Below, piece after piece: positions 1 through 8,739 of a stretch of DNA of 64,000 nt. Position 1 is the stretch's first letter, and each line of letters opens with the position of its first letter. A program made the translations under genes and the position numbers. Source of the DNA: Sphingomonas bisphenolicum. GTDB lineage: Bacteria > Pseudomonadota > Alphaproteobacteria > Sphingomonadales > Sphingomonadaceae. Location of the stretch: NCBI RefSeq assembly GCF_024349785.1, contig NZ_AP018817.1, forward strand, positions 2,821,501 to 2,885,500. The letters are read 5' to 3'. The notes beneath the pieces were generated by a model. The model was not told the DNA's origin. It ran no database searches and saw nothing but the letters and a program-made list of their open reading frames with translations.

Positions 1-91
1 GGCGGCATTGGCTGCGACATCGCCGACGCTCGCACGGGGCGTCGCGGCGGCGGCGCGGATCAGGCCATGGGTATGGATGGATGCGAAACGC

Positions 92-616
92 TCAGAGTTC
101 GTCAACGGCCTGCCTCATCATATCCAACGCCACGCGCAGCGCGTTTATGCGCACCGGTCCGCGCCCGATATCGCCGAAATGCTCGACCCGATGCACTGTC
201 TCGCCGCCCCGCCGCGCCCAGGCGAAATGGACTAGGCCCGCTTCCTTGCCCTTGGGGGCTTCCCCGGCATAGCCGGTCACGGCGAGCGCCACATCTCCGA
301 GGGAGTGAGTGATGGCGCCCTGCGCCATCGCGACGGCAACCTCCTTGCTGACGGCACCGCAGCTGTCGATCCGCTCGCGCCTTATGCCCAGCAATGCGCA
401 TTTTGATTCTTCGCTATAAACGACAAAGCCGCGTTCAAAGGCATGGCTCGCGCCTTCGATATCGGTCAGCAGCGAGGCGAGCAGGCCGCCGGTGCAGCTT
501 TCGGCCGTCACCAGCTTCGCGCGGGCGGCGCAGGCGGCCTTCAGCAACGCGCCCGCCGCTTCTTCCACGTCGTCGGGAAGAACGGGTGAGAGCGTCTCCG
601 CCTCTTGCTCGCTCAA
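92..616 (-). CDS. pncC: CinA C-terminal-domain amidohydrolase (nicotinamide-nucleotide amidase)
   Basis: The 174-residue product is a stand-alone CinA C-terminal domain. That family deamidates nicotinamide mononucleotide in pyridine nucleotide salvage and is cytosolic. The diagnostic TAESCTGG stretch with the catalytic serine lies near residue 40, followed by VTGYAGEAPKG, where related proteins have a G(I/Y)AGP-like loop near residues 113-125. Length fits the single-domain form, with no MoCF-like N-terminal domain. The ATG at 616 overlaps by 4 bases the end of the small gene upstream on the same strand, so the two are probably co-translated. Family assignment is firm; the exact substrate is inferred from the family. 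Confidence 0.88.
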   Translation of the reverse strand: MSEQEAETLSPVLPDDVEEAAGALLKAACAARAKLVTAESCTGGLLASLLTDIEGASHAFERGFVVYSEESKCALLGIRRERIDSCGAVSKEVAVAMAQGAITHSLGDVALAVTGYAGEAPKGKEAGLVHFAWARRGGETVHRVEHFGDIGRGPVRINALRVALDMMRQAVDEL

Positions 617-873
617 TGCGGCGAACGGCGCGATTTCGCGCCTGCCTCCTCCTGTCCGGCGCGGGTATCTTCTTCCTCGCCACGCCGGGTCATCGCCACG
701 GGATCATAGTTGGACGGGATCGCGCCGCCGCTCATGGGATCGCGGTCCGGTTCGCGGTCCAGCGTATCGCTGGGACGACGAGCCGCGCCTTCGGGCTGGT
801 TCTCCGTCGAGATATTGGGACTGCGGGTTGCCTGCGTCGGCACGTCGCGGGTCTTGCGGGCATCGTCGTTCAT
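613..873 (-). CDS. Small hydrophilic protein of unknown function (86 aa)
   Basis: This is a short, very polar open frame rich in Arg, Asp, Glu and Pro, with no membrane segment or recognisable domain. I chose the ATG at 873, not the upstream in-frame ATG at 966, because a GGAGA ribosome-binding site lies just before it. The stop overlaps the pncC start by 4 bases, indicating a two-gene operon. It resembles the many small, probably disordered proteins of sphingomonads, but I cannot name a family. Function unknown. Confidence 0.55.
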   Translation of the reverse strand: MNDDARKTRDVPTQATRSPNISTENQPEGAARRPSDTLDREPDRDPMSGGAIPSNYDPVAMTRRGEEEDTRAGQEEAGAKSRRSPH

Positions 874-1070
874 CACACTCTCCTTGAGGCACTCAAGGAA
901 AATGCGTGGCCTTGGTTCCCAACAATCTTCCTCACTTGGATCAGTGTCGTGCGAAACCCGCCGCAAAGAATTTTACTGATCAATTGGTCGGTGTTTCTTT
1001 GCGCGGAACATCATCACGTCTGTGCGCTGCCCTGCCCCGTGCCTAACAAATCTATGACTGATGTTCCCCT

Positions 1071-1214
1071 TCAGCCGACGCGGGCTGAGTATCGGCCCAT
1101 AGAAATAGGGCGAACTGACTTTGATTGGATCGCCGGTTGCCCTTCGATCATTGCCCTGATCCGCGTCGCGAGCGCTTCCATCGCAAACGGCTTGATTATC
1201 GGTTCCTCAAGGCC
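1071..1214 (-). pseudogene. C-terminal tail of a response-regulator receiver domain
   Basis: Read on the minus strand from about 1214, the frame gives GLEEPIIKPFAMEALATRI then RAMIEGQ. This is the last strand and helix of a CheY-like receiver, where the invariant Lys-Pro precedes a Phe. A very similar ending (ITKPFVMNELANKITDMIEG) closes the hybrid kinase at 29302-31899. Nothing upstream in this frame resembles the rest of a receiver, so only about 45 codons remain. It abuts, head to head, the truncated histidine kinase on the other strand. Confidence 0.6.
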
Positions 1215-1861
1215 GCTTGCGTGTCGAATGGTCCTCCTTCGAGAAGCGCGGCCGCACCTGGCTGGCGATCGACTGGGTCGAAACAGGTGCACCGCCGCAC
1301 GGCAGAGTGATGCGGCGCGGGTTCGGAAGTGATCTGATAGAAGGCAAGATCCCCTACGAGTTGGGCGGCACGGGAAGCATCAGCATCGAACCGGTCGGCG
1401 CACGCTGTCACCTGGAGTTTCCGCTTAAAGAGGGTGAAAGCATTCTTGAAACCGATGCGCCATCGCCGACGATTGTGTGTGGAGGAACACTGGATATGAC
1501 CGGAGCGCCTGACCTGACCGGTCGCAATGTGCTCGTCGTCGAGGATGATTACTACATCGCTGGCGACACCGCCGCCGCACTGCGCGGCGCAGGCGCTAAG
1601 GTGCTTGGTCCCTGTCCGAGCGAGGATGCGACGCTCGATCTGCTGGAAACAGCGACGCCGACGCATGCAGTGCTCGATCTTAATCTGGGTGGCGGTGAGC
1701 CGCGATTTGAGATCGCGCATGCGCTGAAGGAACGCGGCGTACCGTTCAACTTTCTGACAGGATACGACCCGGACGCTGTCCCGGAAGACCTCGCCTGTGT
1801 GGTCCGGCTGCAAAAGCCGGTGACTTTCCGCAACATTGTGGAAGCCGTCGCTCAACTTTAG
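1205..1861 (+). pseudogene. Truncated HWE-type hybrid histidine kinase: ATPase tail plus complete receiver
   Basis: The first ~75 residues of the frame (RVEWSSF, then WVETGAPPHG, RRGFGSDLI, ELGG) match the C-terminal end of the HATPase domain of HWE/HisKA_2 sensor kinases. A complete receiver domain follows (VLVVEDDYYIAGD near the start, HAVLDLNLGG with the phospho-accepting Asp, LQKPVT at the end). The kinase N-terminus, phospho-acceptor His and N-box are absent upstream. The receiver could still be made alone from the ATG at 1496, which has GGAGG ten bases before it, giving a 121-residue single-domain regulator. The truncated 5' end coincides with the end of another broken gene, so this is a rearrangement junction. 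Confidence 0.7.
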
Positions 1862-2058
1862 CTGGCCGTCTCGGCCGATCAACACTCCAATGACCATTTT
1901 CGGGTCAATCCGTAGCTTGCCCGGAGGGCCGATTATGGGTCGCTAACCGACCGGCAGGTTATAAGGCGAAAGCCGCCGTACAGCGCAGCCTCATCGAACG
2001 GCGGCTTCGTCACGCCCACTAAAGCCGGCTCCCCGCCAGCGCTGCGGGAGCCGACGAT

Positions 2059-2247
2059 TCAGATCTCGGTGTTCTTGGCGAGCGCGAGCGCGCCTTCCAC
2101 GTCGATCCCCAGATCGCGGACCCTATTTTCGATCTTGCTGTTACCGAGCAGGAGTTGAACGATACGCAGGTTGCCTGTCGCCCACTCGATGATCGACGCC
2201 TTGGTTCGGCGCAACGAGTGCGTCGCGCAGGACAGCCAATCATCACC
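2059..2247 (-). pseudogene. Remnant of a tyrosine recombinase (phage-type integrase) C-terminus
   Basis: Translation of the minus strand gives THSLRRTKASIIEWATGN, then LRIVQLLLGNSKIENRVRDL, then GIDVEGALALAKNTEI and a stop at 2059. This is the conserved C-terminal box of a common alphaproteobacterial integrase family, including the HxLRRT catalytic His/Arg region and the LLGH-like helix (here LLGN). The expected final catalytic Tyr position (RYLG in relatives) reads RDLG, so even this piece has lost its nucleophile. No upstream catalytic domain is visible; it is a relic of an integrated element. Confidence 0.65.
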
Positions 2248-2514
2248 GGCAGAGGAATTGCGCCAGTTATGCTCAAAAGTCTTCGGGCCTTAGGCACGTC
2301 ATTGAGTTGTTCGGAGCGTTTTGGCCGCGACTCGCCAAATGCCCCCTGCTGCCAGGAAAGTTTAATCTCGCGGGGCTGGTACGGCGCTTGCTCGGGCAAA
2401 CCGCTGCCTCCATGTGTTTTCAAGGGGGAAGCTTAGAAATCTGCTTCGGTCCGGCACCAGCAAGATCGCTTCGCGTTAACCGCTTCTGACCCTTTGATCA
2501 TGGAGCTACCATAG

Positions 2515-3111
2515 TTGGAAGACCTCGCCGGTTGGATTGCCCCTGCCGCCACCATGATTGCGGCCATGATGACCGCAGCCAATCTGGGCGCACGCGTCAC
2601 GGGCTGGGGTTTCGGGGTCTTCACCCTGGGATCGATCGCCTGGTCGATAGTCGGTTTCTCTTCGGGACAGGCAAACCTGCTTGCCACCAACGGATTTCTA
2701 ACTCTGGTCAATCTCATCGGCGTCTGGCGCTGGCTTGGCAAGCAGCGCGCCTATGAAGATGGTGGCAAGTCCGCCGCTCAGGCAAGCCAGCGATCCCTCT
2801 ATCCAACTCTTTTTACCGCGACGAGCGTCGCTGGCATGCCGGTCGTTGATGCTGAAGGCGAGACGATCGGAAAAGCTGTCGAAGCCCTCGTGACCTGCGA
2901 AAGCGGCACGGTAAGTTACGTCGTGGTCGCATCTGGCGATTGGGCGGGCGTGAATGAAGAACTTCGCGCTGTGGATCGGGCGGACATGAACTTTGCCAGT
3001 GATCGGCTGACGCTGCTGCGCTCACGCGCGTGGTTCGATAGCCTGGCGCCCCTTCCCGAGGGAGAATGGCCCGCGGCACCGAAGGCGTTTGAGGAGAAGC
3101 GGAGCAGATGA
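2515..3111 (+). CDS. Membrane protein with PRC-barrel domain
   Basis: The 198-residue product has an N-terminal half with about three hydrophobic segments (residues ~5-25, 28-50, 55-75) and a C-terminal PRC-barrel-like domain from about residue 100 (VAGMPVVDAEGETIGKAVEA, then VSYVVVAS). PRC-barrels mediate RNA or protein contacts; here the domain would be tethered to the inner membrane. Translation begins at a TTG at 2515, nine bases after GGAG, since no earlier ATG fits. It stands alone on the strand. The domain assignment is reasonable; the biological role is unknown. Confidence 0.65.
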   Translation: MEDLAGWIAPAATMIAAMMTAANLGARVTGWGFGVFTLGSIAWSIVGFSSGQANLLATNGFLTLVNLIGVWRWLGKQRAYEDGGKSAAQASQRSLYPTLFTATSVAGMPVVDAEGETIGKAVEALVTCESGTVSYVVVASGDWAGVNEELRAVDRADMNFASDRLTLLRSRAWFDSLAPLPEGEWPAAPKAFEEKRSR

Positions 3112-3415
3112 GGTTCTTCCCAACCTTCACGAAACCGCCCTTATCTTTGTCCAAATGTCAGCGCAGACGGCGGCTGCGACATGGAGAATGGGAGCATTGT
3201 TCCTGGAGAATATCCTTTCTCCAATTCCCAGGACGGCTTGGAACTCGGCAACACCATCTGCAAGCATATGCAGCGAAGCGTCGCCAGCGCTCTTCAGGCG
3301 GAGTCTTGCGACACGAAAGGCTGACCGCCGCTGTGGAGGATCGCGTCGGATAGCGGTCGCAAGAATCGAGCCGCCTGCATTTTCAGGCGGCGACCCATTG
3401 CGTTTCACCGGCTGA
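3112..3415. other. Intergenic stretch with no convincing gene
   Basis: The frames here are short and lack family resemblance. The best candidate is a 47-codon frame from the ATG at 3181 to 3324 on the plus strand (MENGSIVPGEYPFSN near its start), which lacks a clear ribosome-binding site. I do not call it. Confidence 0.3.
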
Positions 3416-3889
3416 TCAGGCCGCGAGCAGGTTCACAGCCGTCGGCTTCGCGGCAGGTAGCCCGCCTGCCTTTGCTTGGGGCAAGCAATACCTTCTTGCG
3501 TACGGCCATCGCATCGCGGAGTGCCACAAGATCGACATCCGCCTTCCGGTATTGAGCGAACCCTCCGATGCCTGTTCCTCCTCGTGGACATGATGCTTGA
3601 TTTCTTCCGAAAGCACCTTGACCTTGGCGCCGTAGAATGCGTCGTCGGGCGACCCGGCATCTATGTCGTTGATCAGCACCTTGGCGCCATCATGTTCGAC
3701 ACAGGCTTCGCCGAGTGTGTCTTCCTCGATCAACCCGCGGAAGGCGAGATTGAAGATTTCTTCCTCGATGAGCGTGTGGATTTTGAGCTCGACGCAGATC
3801 TCGTGCGCCCACGCCTGCTGGCGGTCTGCGGATTTGGCACCCTCGAACTTCTCGAACAGATCCTCGACCTTGTGATGGACGGCCTTCAA
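3416..3889 (-). CDS. Hemerythrin HHE-domain protein with a compensated double frameshift
   Basis: The frame encodes a hemerythrin-like four-helix protein (HHKVEDLFEKFE, HTLIEEEIFNLAF, EACVEHDGA, HHVHEEE), a family that binds a di-iron centre or O2/NO. Family homology extends about 14 codons upstream of the first ATG (EAKFTDAIALLKAV) without an ATG, so the true start is uncertain. Between 3478 and 3563 the translated segment is foreign-looking. The +1 frame there instead reads GFAQYRKADVDLVALRDAM, exactly the expected family sequence. One base is missing at the C run at 3561-3563 and one is extra in the G run at 3478-3481, after which the frame returns to QAKAGGLPAAKPTAVNL. Confidence 0.75.
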   Translation of the reverse strand: MKAVHHKVEDLFEKFEGAKSADRQQAWAHEICVELKIHTLIEEEIFNLAFRGLIEEDTLGEACVEHDGAKVLINDIDAGSPDDAFYGAKVKVLSEEIKHHVHEEEQASEGSLNTGRRMSILWHSAMRWPYARRYCLPQAKAGGLPAAKPTAVNLLAA

Positions 3890-3931
3890 CAGGGCGATCG
3901 CATCGGTGAATTTCGCCTCGGCTGAGCGACA

Positions 3932-4241
3932 ATGCCATCTGGGTGACAGAGTGACCTTGTGGGCGTCGAAATGGTTGCGCCAGTCGGACCGTCAGCAAAT
4001 TGCCGGCTCCTTCAACAGTGCGGCGGTCGACATCAGGGCTTGGCATTGCGAATGGGGCGCATGCACTGGACCCGCAACGCCCGGTGATATTGCATGCGCC
4101 GATGGCGGTTTCACCAAGCTGCCCGGCGAATTCATGACATCGGTGGAGCATGTGCTTCCGGTCGGGTGCTGTCGGTCCAGGCCGGTCTAAAGATGAACGC
4201 GCGATATCATCTCGACGCGGCATTTGCTGGCAGGGTGAAAA
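3932..4241. other. Intergenic region, no gene recognised
   Basis: Between the hemerythrin gene and the DUF4142 terminator I see no supported frame. The minus-strand frame at 3690-4292 is largely the hemerythrin gene read out of phase. It may hold the missing hemerythrin start if a further indel exists. Confidence 0.3.
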
Positions 4242-4277
4242 GCCCCTTCGATCTGCCTCATGCAAGATCGAAGGGGC
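4242..4277 (-). terminator. Rho-independent terminator of the DUF4142 gene
   Basis: A perfect 13-bp stem (GCCCCTTCGATCT and its complement) with a 10-base loop is followed, on the minus strand, by TTTT. It lies about 75 bases past the DUF4142 stop codon. Confidence 0.8.
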
Positions 4278-4351
4278 AGGGAGCCGGGTCATTGGCGATC
4301 ACCGCCATGGCCCGTCCGTACACGCAGAGATTCTGAAAAAGGAACGTTCGC

Positions 4352-4924
4352 TCAGGACTTGAGGCCCTTCGCCATGTTGAGATGGGCTGTCACGATGGGA
4401 ATAAGTTTGGCCGCGAACTCCTTCAATGAGGGAACCTCGCCACTGGCCGAATAGGCTTTAAGCGTGTCGAGCGTCTCCTTATGTCCCTTGGTCTGCGCTT
4501 CGATATAGGCGGCATCGAAGTCGGCCCCTTTCTTGCCCTTGAGCGCGTCGAGCGACTGTTGTTGCGCGCTGGACAGGATCGGCTTGGGCACGATGGCCGG
4601 GGACGAAGCGCTCGCCGCCTGGCCGAGCTTTGCCGTTGAATCGGTATGCGCCTTAATCATCGACTCCGCGAATTTCTTCACGGACGTCGACTGGCTGTTG
4701 GCTTGCGCCAATCTTGAGCTTTCGATTTCGAATGTATCGCTCGCCGCTGCCGCATTGGCGAACGTCTGGCCTGCGCTCTCCGCAACGGGCGCCGGTTCGA
4801 TGGTGTTGACGCTGTTCATCGGCGCCGCCGCGCCGTTGTTGGACGCCGTATCGACCTTCTTGCCGCACCCGCCGAGCGTCAGCGCTGCCAATGATATCGC
4901 CACCGTCGCGAACTGCATCTTCAT
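4352..4924 (-). CDS. DUF4142 lipoprotein (predicted outer-membrane/periplasmic stress protein)
   Basis: The 190-residue product starts with a lipoprotein signal (MKMQFATVAISLAALTLGGC); the LGGC lipobox places Cys20 at the mature N-terminus. A Pro/Ala-rich linker leads to a DUF4142 helical bundle from about residue 55 (FANAAAASDTFEIESSRLA, VKKFAESMIKAHTDSTAKL, then HKETLDTLKAYS). The family is widespread in stress-induced loci but has no proven activity. An EcfG-like promoter lies 36 bases upstream and a strong terminator follows, so it is probably a monocistronic general-stress gene. Confidence 0.85.
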   Translation of the reverse strand: MKMQFATVAISLAALTLGGCGKKVDTASNNGAAAPMNSVNTIEPAPVAESAGQTFANAAAASDTFEIESSRLAQANSQSTSVKKFAESMIKAHTDSTAKLGQAASASSPAIVPKPILSSAQQQSLDALKGKKGADFDAAYIEAQTKGHKETLDTLKAYSASGEVPSLKEFAAKLIPIVTAHLNMAKGLKS

Positions 4925-4959
4925 CGATCGTCTCCCGGATCATCGTCTGTCAGAACGTC

Positions 4960-4984
4960 AACCCGCCGCGTCCAAGCTCGTTCC
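4960..4984 (-). promoter_or_regulatory. EcfG-type promoter of the DUF4142 gene
   Basis: On the minus strand GGAAC is followed after 17 bases by GTT (GGAAC-N16-GGTT). That is one base off the alphaproteobacterial general-stress sigma consensus GGAAC-N16/17-CGTT. The -10 ends 36 bases before the ATG at 4924. Confidence 0.65.
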
Positions 4985-4988
4985 CATG

Positions 4989-5013
4989 GGAGCCTTCTTT
5001 GACACACGCCGTT
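4989..5013 (+). promoter_or_regulatory. Possible EcfG-type promoter of the DUF3597 gene
   Basis: GGAGC-N16-CGTT on the plus strand has a perfect -10 and one mismatch in the -35. It lies 37 bases before the start at 5050 and back to back with the DUF4142 promoter. Confidence 0.4.
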
Positions 5014-5049
5014 TGGTGATGATTGAACCACCACATGGAGGACAGGCAC

Positions 5050-5484
5050 ATGGGCATCTTCAGCAAGATTAGAGACAAGATTTTTGGTCATGACGACCAG
5101 AGGGCGAGCAGTGGCACCCCTGCACCCGCCACGAATGTCCAGACCACCAACCCGCCCCCGCCGACCACTACGCCCCCTGCGTCGCCCGCCACGGCCACCG
5201 CGTCACCTGAGGCAACGTCGCTGCCGCAGGTCGATGTCGGCGCGGTCCTTTCGGCCATGGCCGACGCCAGGGGCGGCGGGGGAAATTATCAAAGTTCGAT
5301 CGTCGATCTGTTGAAGCTGCTCGATCTCGATTCCAGCCTTGCTGCGCGCAAGGAACTGGCCGACGAACTGGCTGTCCATGAAGGCGCTGACGGCAGCGCA
5401 GAGCAGAATATCGCGCTGCACAGGGCGGTGATGACGAAACTCGCTGAAAATGGCGGCGTGGTTCCCGATAGCCTGCGCGACTAA
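5050..5484 (+). CDS. DUF3597 domain protein
   Basis: Start chosen at the ATG at 5050 (MGIFSKIRDKIFGHD), preceded by GGAGG; an in-frame ATG at 5023 is less well placed. The 144-residue protein has a short basic N-terminal helix, a Pro/Thr/Ala-rich linker (residues ~25-65) and a compact C-terminal domain (VDVGAVLSAMADARGGG, SSIVDLLKLLDLDSSLAAR) typical of DUF3597. A similar domain is found in small, possibly peptidoglycan- or envelope-related proteins, but its role is unproven. It is transcribed divergently from the DUF4142 gene and likely shares its stress regulation. Confidence 0.75.
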   Translation: MGIFSKIRDKIFGHDDQRASSGTPAPATNVQTTNPPPPTTTPPASPATATASPEATSLPQVDVGAVLSAMADARGGGGNYQSSIVDLLKLLDLDSSLAARKELADELAVHEGADGSAEQNIALHRAVMTKLAENGGVVPDSLRD

Positions 5485-5559
5485 GGCCTCTGGCCGTGCC
5501 GCTCCTTCTTGAGGTGGCGGACCGGCGTTATCCTGTCAGAACCATATCTGTTGGGACGG

Positions 5560-5583
5560 TGGCCCCGCGGTGACGCGGGGCCA
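5560..5583. terminator. Bidirectional hairpin between convergent genes
   Basis: A perfect 10-bp stem (TGGCCCCGCG) with GTGA loop sits between the convergent DUF3597 and SDR genes. The flanking T tract is weak, so it is a probable but not strong terminator. Confidence 0.55.
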
Positions 5584-5591
5584 TCCTTGCG

Positions 5592-6485
5592 TCAGGCGAT
5601 CCCGGCGCCGCCGGTCACGCCATAGACTTCACCGGTGATATAGCTGCCCTCCTGCGAGGCTAGCAGCACATAGACGGGCGCGATCTCGACCGGCTGACCA
5701 GGGCGGCCGAACTGGCTCTGCTCCCCGAACTTGGTGACCTTGTCCTGCGGCTGACCGCCACTGGATTGCAGGACTGTCCAGAATGGACCGGGGGCAACCA
5801 CATTTGCCCGGATGCCCTTTTCGATCAGCTGTTTGGCAAGCGCCTTAGTATAGGCTACGATGCCTGCCTTGGTCGTGGCATAATCGAGCAATATGGCCGA
5901 AGGCTCATAGGCCTGGACGGAGGCGGTTGTGATCACCGACGCGCCGGCGGGAAGATGCGGCACGGCGGCCTGTGTGATCCAGTGCATGGCGTAGAGATTG
6001 GTCTTCAGCGTGCGGTCGAAATCTTCCGAGCTCACTGCCTCCACGTCATCGCGATATTGCTGGCGGCCAGCATTGATGACAAGAATGTCGAGCCCGCCAA
6101 GGCCCTTGACGGCCTCATCGACGAGCTTGCGGCACCAGTTCTCGTCCGTAATGTCGCCAGGCAGCGCGACCGCCTTGCGGCCCTCTGCCTCGATCAGGGC
6201 GATGACCGCCTTTGCGTCCTCCTTTTCGCTTGGAAGATAGGAGATGGCGACATCGGCGCCCTCGCGCGCATAGGCGATAGCGGCAGCTCGGCCGATGCCG
6301 CTGTCACCGCCAGTGACCAGCGCCTTGCGGCCCTCGAGTTTGCCCGAGCCGGTATAGCTTTCCTCGCCATGGTCAGGCCTGGGATCCATGTCCGCAGCGA
6401 TACCGGGAACCGGCTGCGGCTGCTCTGGAAATGGGGGCTTGGGATATTGCGCGCGCGGGTCCTGCATGGTGAGACGCTCTGCCAT
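5592..6485 (-). CDS. SDR-family oxidoreductase (general-stress glucose/ribitol dehydrogenase-like)
   Basis: The 297-residue product belongs to the long N-tail SDRs related to E. coli YghA and Bacillus stress dehydrogenases. After a Pro-rich lead ([15 protein letters not shown]) come the nucleotide-binding [10 protein letters not shown] loop (~residues 58-67), the INAG motif, the catalytic Ser with YATTK (Tyr-x3-Lys), and a C-terminal [12 protein letters not shown]. It would reduce or oxidise a small carbonyl or polyol with NAD(P)H in the cytosol; substrate unknown. Start chosen at 6485, with GGAG eight bases upstream; an upstream frame extension lacks support. Confidence 0.85.
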   Translation of the reverse strand: MAERLTMQDPRAQYPKPPFPEQPQPVPGIAADMDPRPDHGEESYTGSGKLEGRKALVTGGDSGIGRAAAIAYAREGADVAISYLPSEKEDAKAVIALIEAEGRKAVALPGDITDENWCRKLVDEAVKGLGGLDILVINAGRQQYRDDVEAVSSEDFDRTLKTNLYAMHWITQAAVPHLPAGASVITTASVQAYEPSAILLDYATTKAGIVAYTKALAKQLIEKGIRANVVAPGPFWTVLQSSGGQPQDKVTKFGEQSQFGRPGQPVEIAPVYVLLASQEGSYITGEVYGVTGGAGIA

Positions 6486-6648
6486 GTTCGCTCCTTGCTG
6501 ATGGGGATGATGGACGACAGTCCATTTTGCCGTTCTAGGCGACACGGCAAACTACGAGCCGCAGAGCCATCCAGTTCCACACCGGGCTCAGCAGGATGGC
6601 AATCTTATTCAAAGCTCTGATCTGGATCAGGAAAACAGGCCGCCTCTC

Positions 6649-8493
6649 GTGCGTTCTCGCCTGAAAGCAGTTCAAGGGAATGTCGTCATCAACAGGACTC
6701 GGCTCGACAACGCTCGCCCCCGGCGCGACGCGGAAAACTATCTTCATCTCGAACATTATGCGGCCCTGGGCGATGGCCGGACCGTGGCCCTGAGCGGTAG
6801 CGATGGGTCGCTCGACTGGTGGTGTGTCCCCAATCTCGATTCTCCGCCCCTCTTCGATCGGTTGTTTGATCCGCAGGAGGGCGGCTATTTCGCCATCACG
6901 CCTCGTGAAGCTTTCGAGGTCGAGCGGGCTTATCGTCCCGAGAGTAATGTCCTCGAGACTATATTTTCGACCGCTGGCGGTAAGGCGCGAATGGTCGAAT
7001 CGCTCAACAACGGTTCTGCGGGACGCTTGCCCTGGTGCGAATTGGCGCGGCGGATCGAGGGGCTGGAAGGCTCGGTGCATTTCGACATCGCGTTGAGGCT
7101 CGGTCACTGGGCGGACACCGCTTCGCCCTATATGCAGAAAGTCGGTGGCCATGATGTTTTCCATGTCGGCGGCGTGCTGGGTCTCTTTCTGCGGGGATCG
7201 GGCATAATCATCGACCATCTGGGCGATAATGGCGCGACTGCAAGTTTGACGATCAAGGAGGGCCAGACGGAGTTGCTCGCGATTGTGGCAGGCGAAGACG
7301 AGCCGCTGGTCGCGCCTTCGCTTGAGGAAATAGACGCCCGGATCGATGGCTCGGATGACGAATGGCGCACATGGGCGCAGACGGTCCAATGTGACGGACC
7401 ATATCGGGAGGCATTGGTCAGAAGTGCCCTCGCCCTCAAGCTCCTGCTCTTTTCACCCAGCGGTGCGATCGCGGCGGCGGCCACCACCTCTCTTCCTGAA
7501 CGGATTGGCGGGTCGAAAAATTACGATTATCGCTTCGCTTGGGTCCGCGACGCAGGCTATACCATCAACGCCTTCCTGCGCGTTGGTGCCCAGGCGGAGG
7601 CGAAGGCTGCTCTGACCTGGTTGCTCAAGCAAATCAAGGAAGTGGGGCCGCGCGTCTGCTATTCGATCTGGGGTGGCGCAGTTTCAGACGTCCGGACAGT
7701 CGACCTGCCTGGCTATCGCTGTTCAGAGCCGGTTGTTGCTGGAAACCGCGCCACGGATCAGCGGCAGCATGGGATATATGGCGATATCTTCGAGACCGCG
7801 GCATGCTTCGTAAACCATGGCAATATCCTGGACGCGCGCAGCGCAGAGATATCGGCGCATCTTGCCGATCAATGCGCGGACATCTGGCGCCAGAAGGATA
7901 GCTGCATCTGGGAGCTTGCCGAAGAACAGCATTGTACCATGTCGAAAATCAGTTGCTGGCAGGCCCTGGCCCGCGCCGTCGAACTGGCCGACGCAGGGCA
8001 ATTGCCGACGACCTGCCGCGATCGCTGGTCACGCGAGCGAGACAGGATCGAGGCGTGGATAACGGAGCATTGCTGGTCCGAGAGCCTCGGCGCCTATAGT
8101 TTCTATCCGGGCTCGGATCGCCTCGATGCGTCGCTCGCCCTTGCTGTGCGCTTTGGGTTCGATGGACGGGATCGCCTGCGTCGAACGGTCGAGGCGATCG
8201 ATCGAGAGCTCGGCTGTGGACCCTATCATTATCGCTATTCCGGAGCCGACAAGGAAGAAGGCTGCTTCCTCGCCTGCACCTTCTGGATGGTCGAAGCCAA
8301 AATTCTGCTTGATCAGCCTGGAGCGGCGTCCAGGGCATTTACCGAAGCGATTGAGGGGCCGGCGCCCACAGCCGGCGTATATCCTGAAATGATCGACCCT
8401 GTGTCCGGACGCTATCTGGGCAACATGCCGCAAGGACTGACCCATCGGGCTATCACTCAGGCTCTCATGTCGCTGGAGGCCAGCAGAGGCTAG
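6649..8493 (+). CDS. Glycoside hydrolase family 15 protein (glucoamylase/trehalase-like)
   Basis: The product (~614 residues) has the GH15 layout: an N-terminal beta-sandwich-like part beginning HYAALGDGRTVALSGSDGS and LDWWCVPNLDSPPLFDRL, then an (alpha/alpha)6 barrel with NYDYRFAWVRDAGYT, LPGYRCSEPVVAGNRATDQ and GIYGDIFE. GH15 enzymes hydrolyse alpha-glucosides such as starch oligomers or trehalose, the latter common for this bacterial subgroup. No signal peptide is evident, suggesting a cytosolic role in osmolyte or storage sugar turnover. The annotated start is a GTG; the first ~25 residues are not conserved-looking and the real start may be slightly downstream. Confidence 0.82.
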   Translation: MRSRLKAVQGNVVINRTRLDNARPRRDAENYLHLEHYAALGDGRTVALSGSDGSLDWWCVPNLDSPPLFDRLFDPQEGGYFAITPREAFEVERAYRPESNVLETIFSTAGGKARMVESLNNGSAGRLPWCELARRIEGLEGSVHFDIALRLGHWADTASPYMQKVGGHDVFHVGGVLGLFLRGSGIIIDHLGDNGATASLTIKEGQTELLAIVAGEDEPLVAPSLEEIDARIDGSDDEWRTWAQTVQCDGPYREALVRSALALKLLLFSPSGAIAAAATTSLPERIGGSKNYDYRFAWVRDAGYTINAFLRVGAQAEAKAALTWLLKQIKEVGPRVCYSIWGGAVSDVRTVDLPGYRCSEPVVAGNRATDQRQHGIYGDIFETAACFVNHGNILDARSAEISAHLADQCADIWRQKDSCIWELAEEQHCTMSKISCWQALARAVELADAGQLPTTCRDRWSRERDRIEAWITEHCWSESLGAYSFYPGSDRLDASLALAVRFGFDGRDRLRRTVEAIDRELGCGPYHYRYSGADKEEGCFLACTFWMVEAKILLDQPGAASRAFTEAIEGPAPTAGVYPEMIDPVSGRYLGNMPQGLTHRAITQALMSLEASRG

Positions 8494-8541
8494 GCTCCAG
8501 CGAACATGGCCAGCTTCCAGCTTCTTTGAAAGCTGTGTGGT

Positions 8542-8739
8542 TCAAGGCTGCTGGTTATATGACGGGCCGGTATGCTCAGTCGCGACGTTGTTGCCGGTGA
8601 CCTGATCCTGCTCCAGTTCCTCGCCATGCCAGACATTTCTCGCGACGAATATGATGATGAACAGGGCAATGATCACGCCGCAAATGACTGCACCGGCCTT
8701 CGCGAGCCGGCGCGGCGAGGGCTTCTCATTCGATACCAT
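8542..8739 (-). CDS. Small single-pass membrane protein
   Basis: The 65-residue product starts at the ATG at 8739, which overlaps the TGA of the upstream gene by one base (TGATG), so it is translationally coupled. One transmembrane helix (AGAVICGVIIALFIIIFVAR, residues ~15-34) is followed by a polar tail. No family is recognised. Its coupling to a PNPOx-like stress protein suggests a role under the same conditions. Confidence 0.65.
   Translation of the reverse strand: MVSNEKPSPRRLAKAGAVICGVIIALFIIIFVARNVWHGEELEQDQVTGNNVATEHTGPSYNQQP

Noticed and set aside
1..91. Possible coding tail at the window start
   Set aside because: An open plus-strand frame exists but is only ~30 codons within the window, rich in Ala/Arg, and runs antisense into pncC.
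8029..8445. 138-codon minus-strand frame inside the GH15 gene
   Set aside because: Shadow of the GH15 coding sequence; no ribosome-binding site and no domain.
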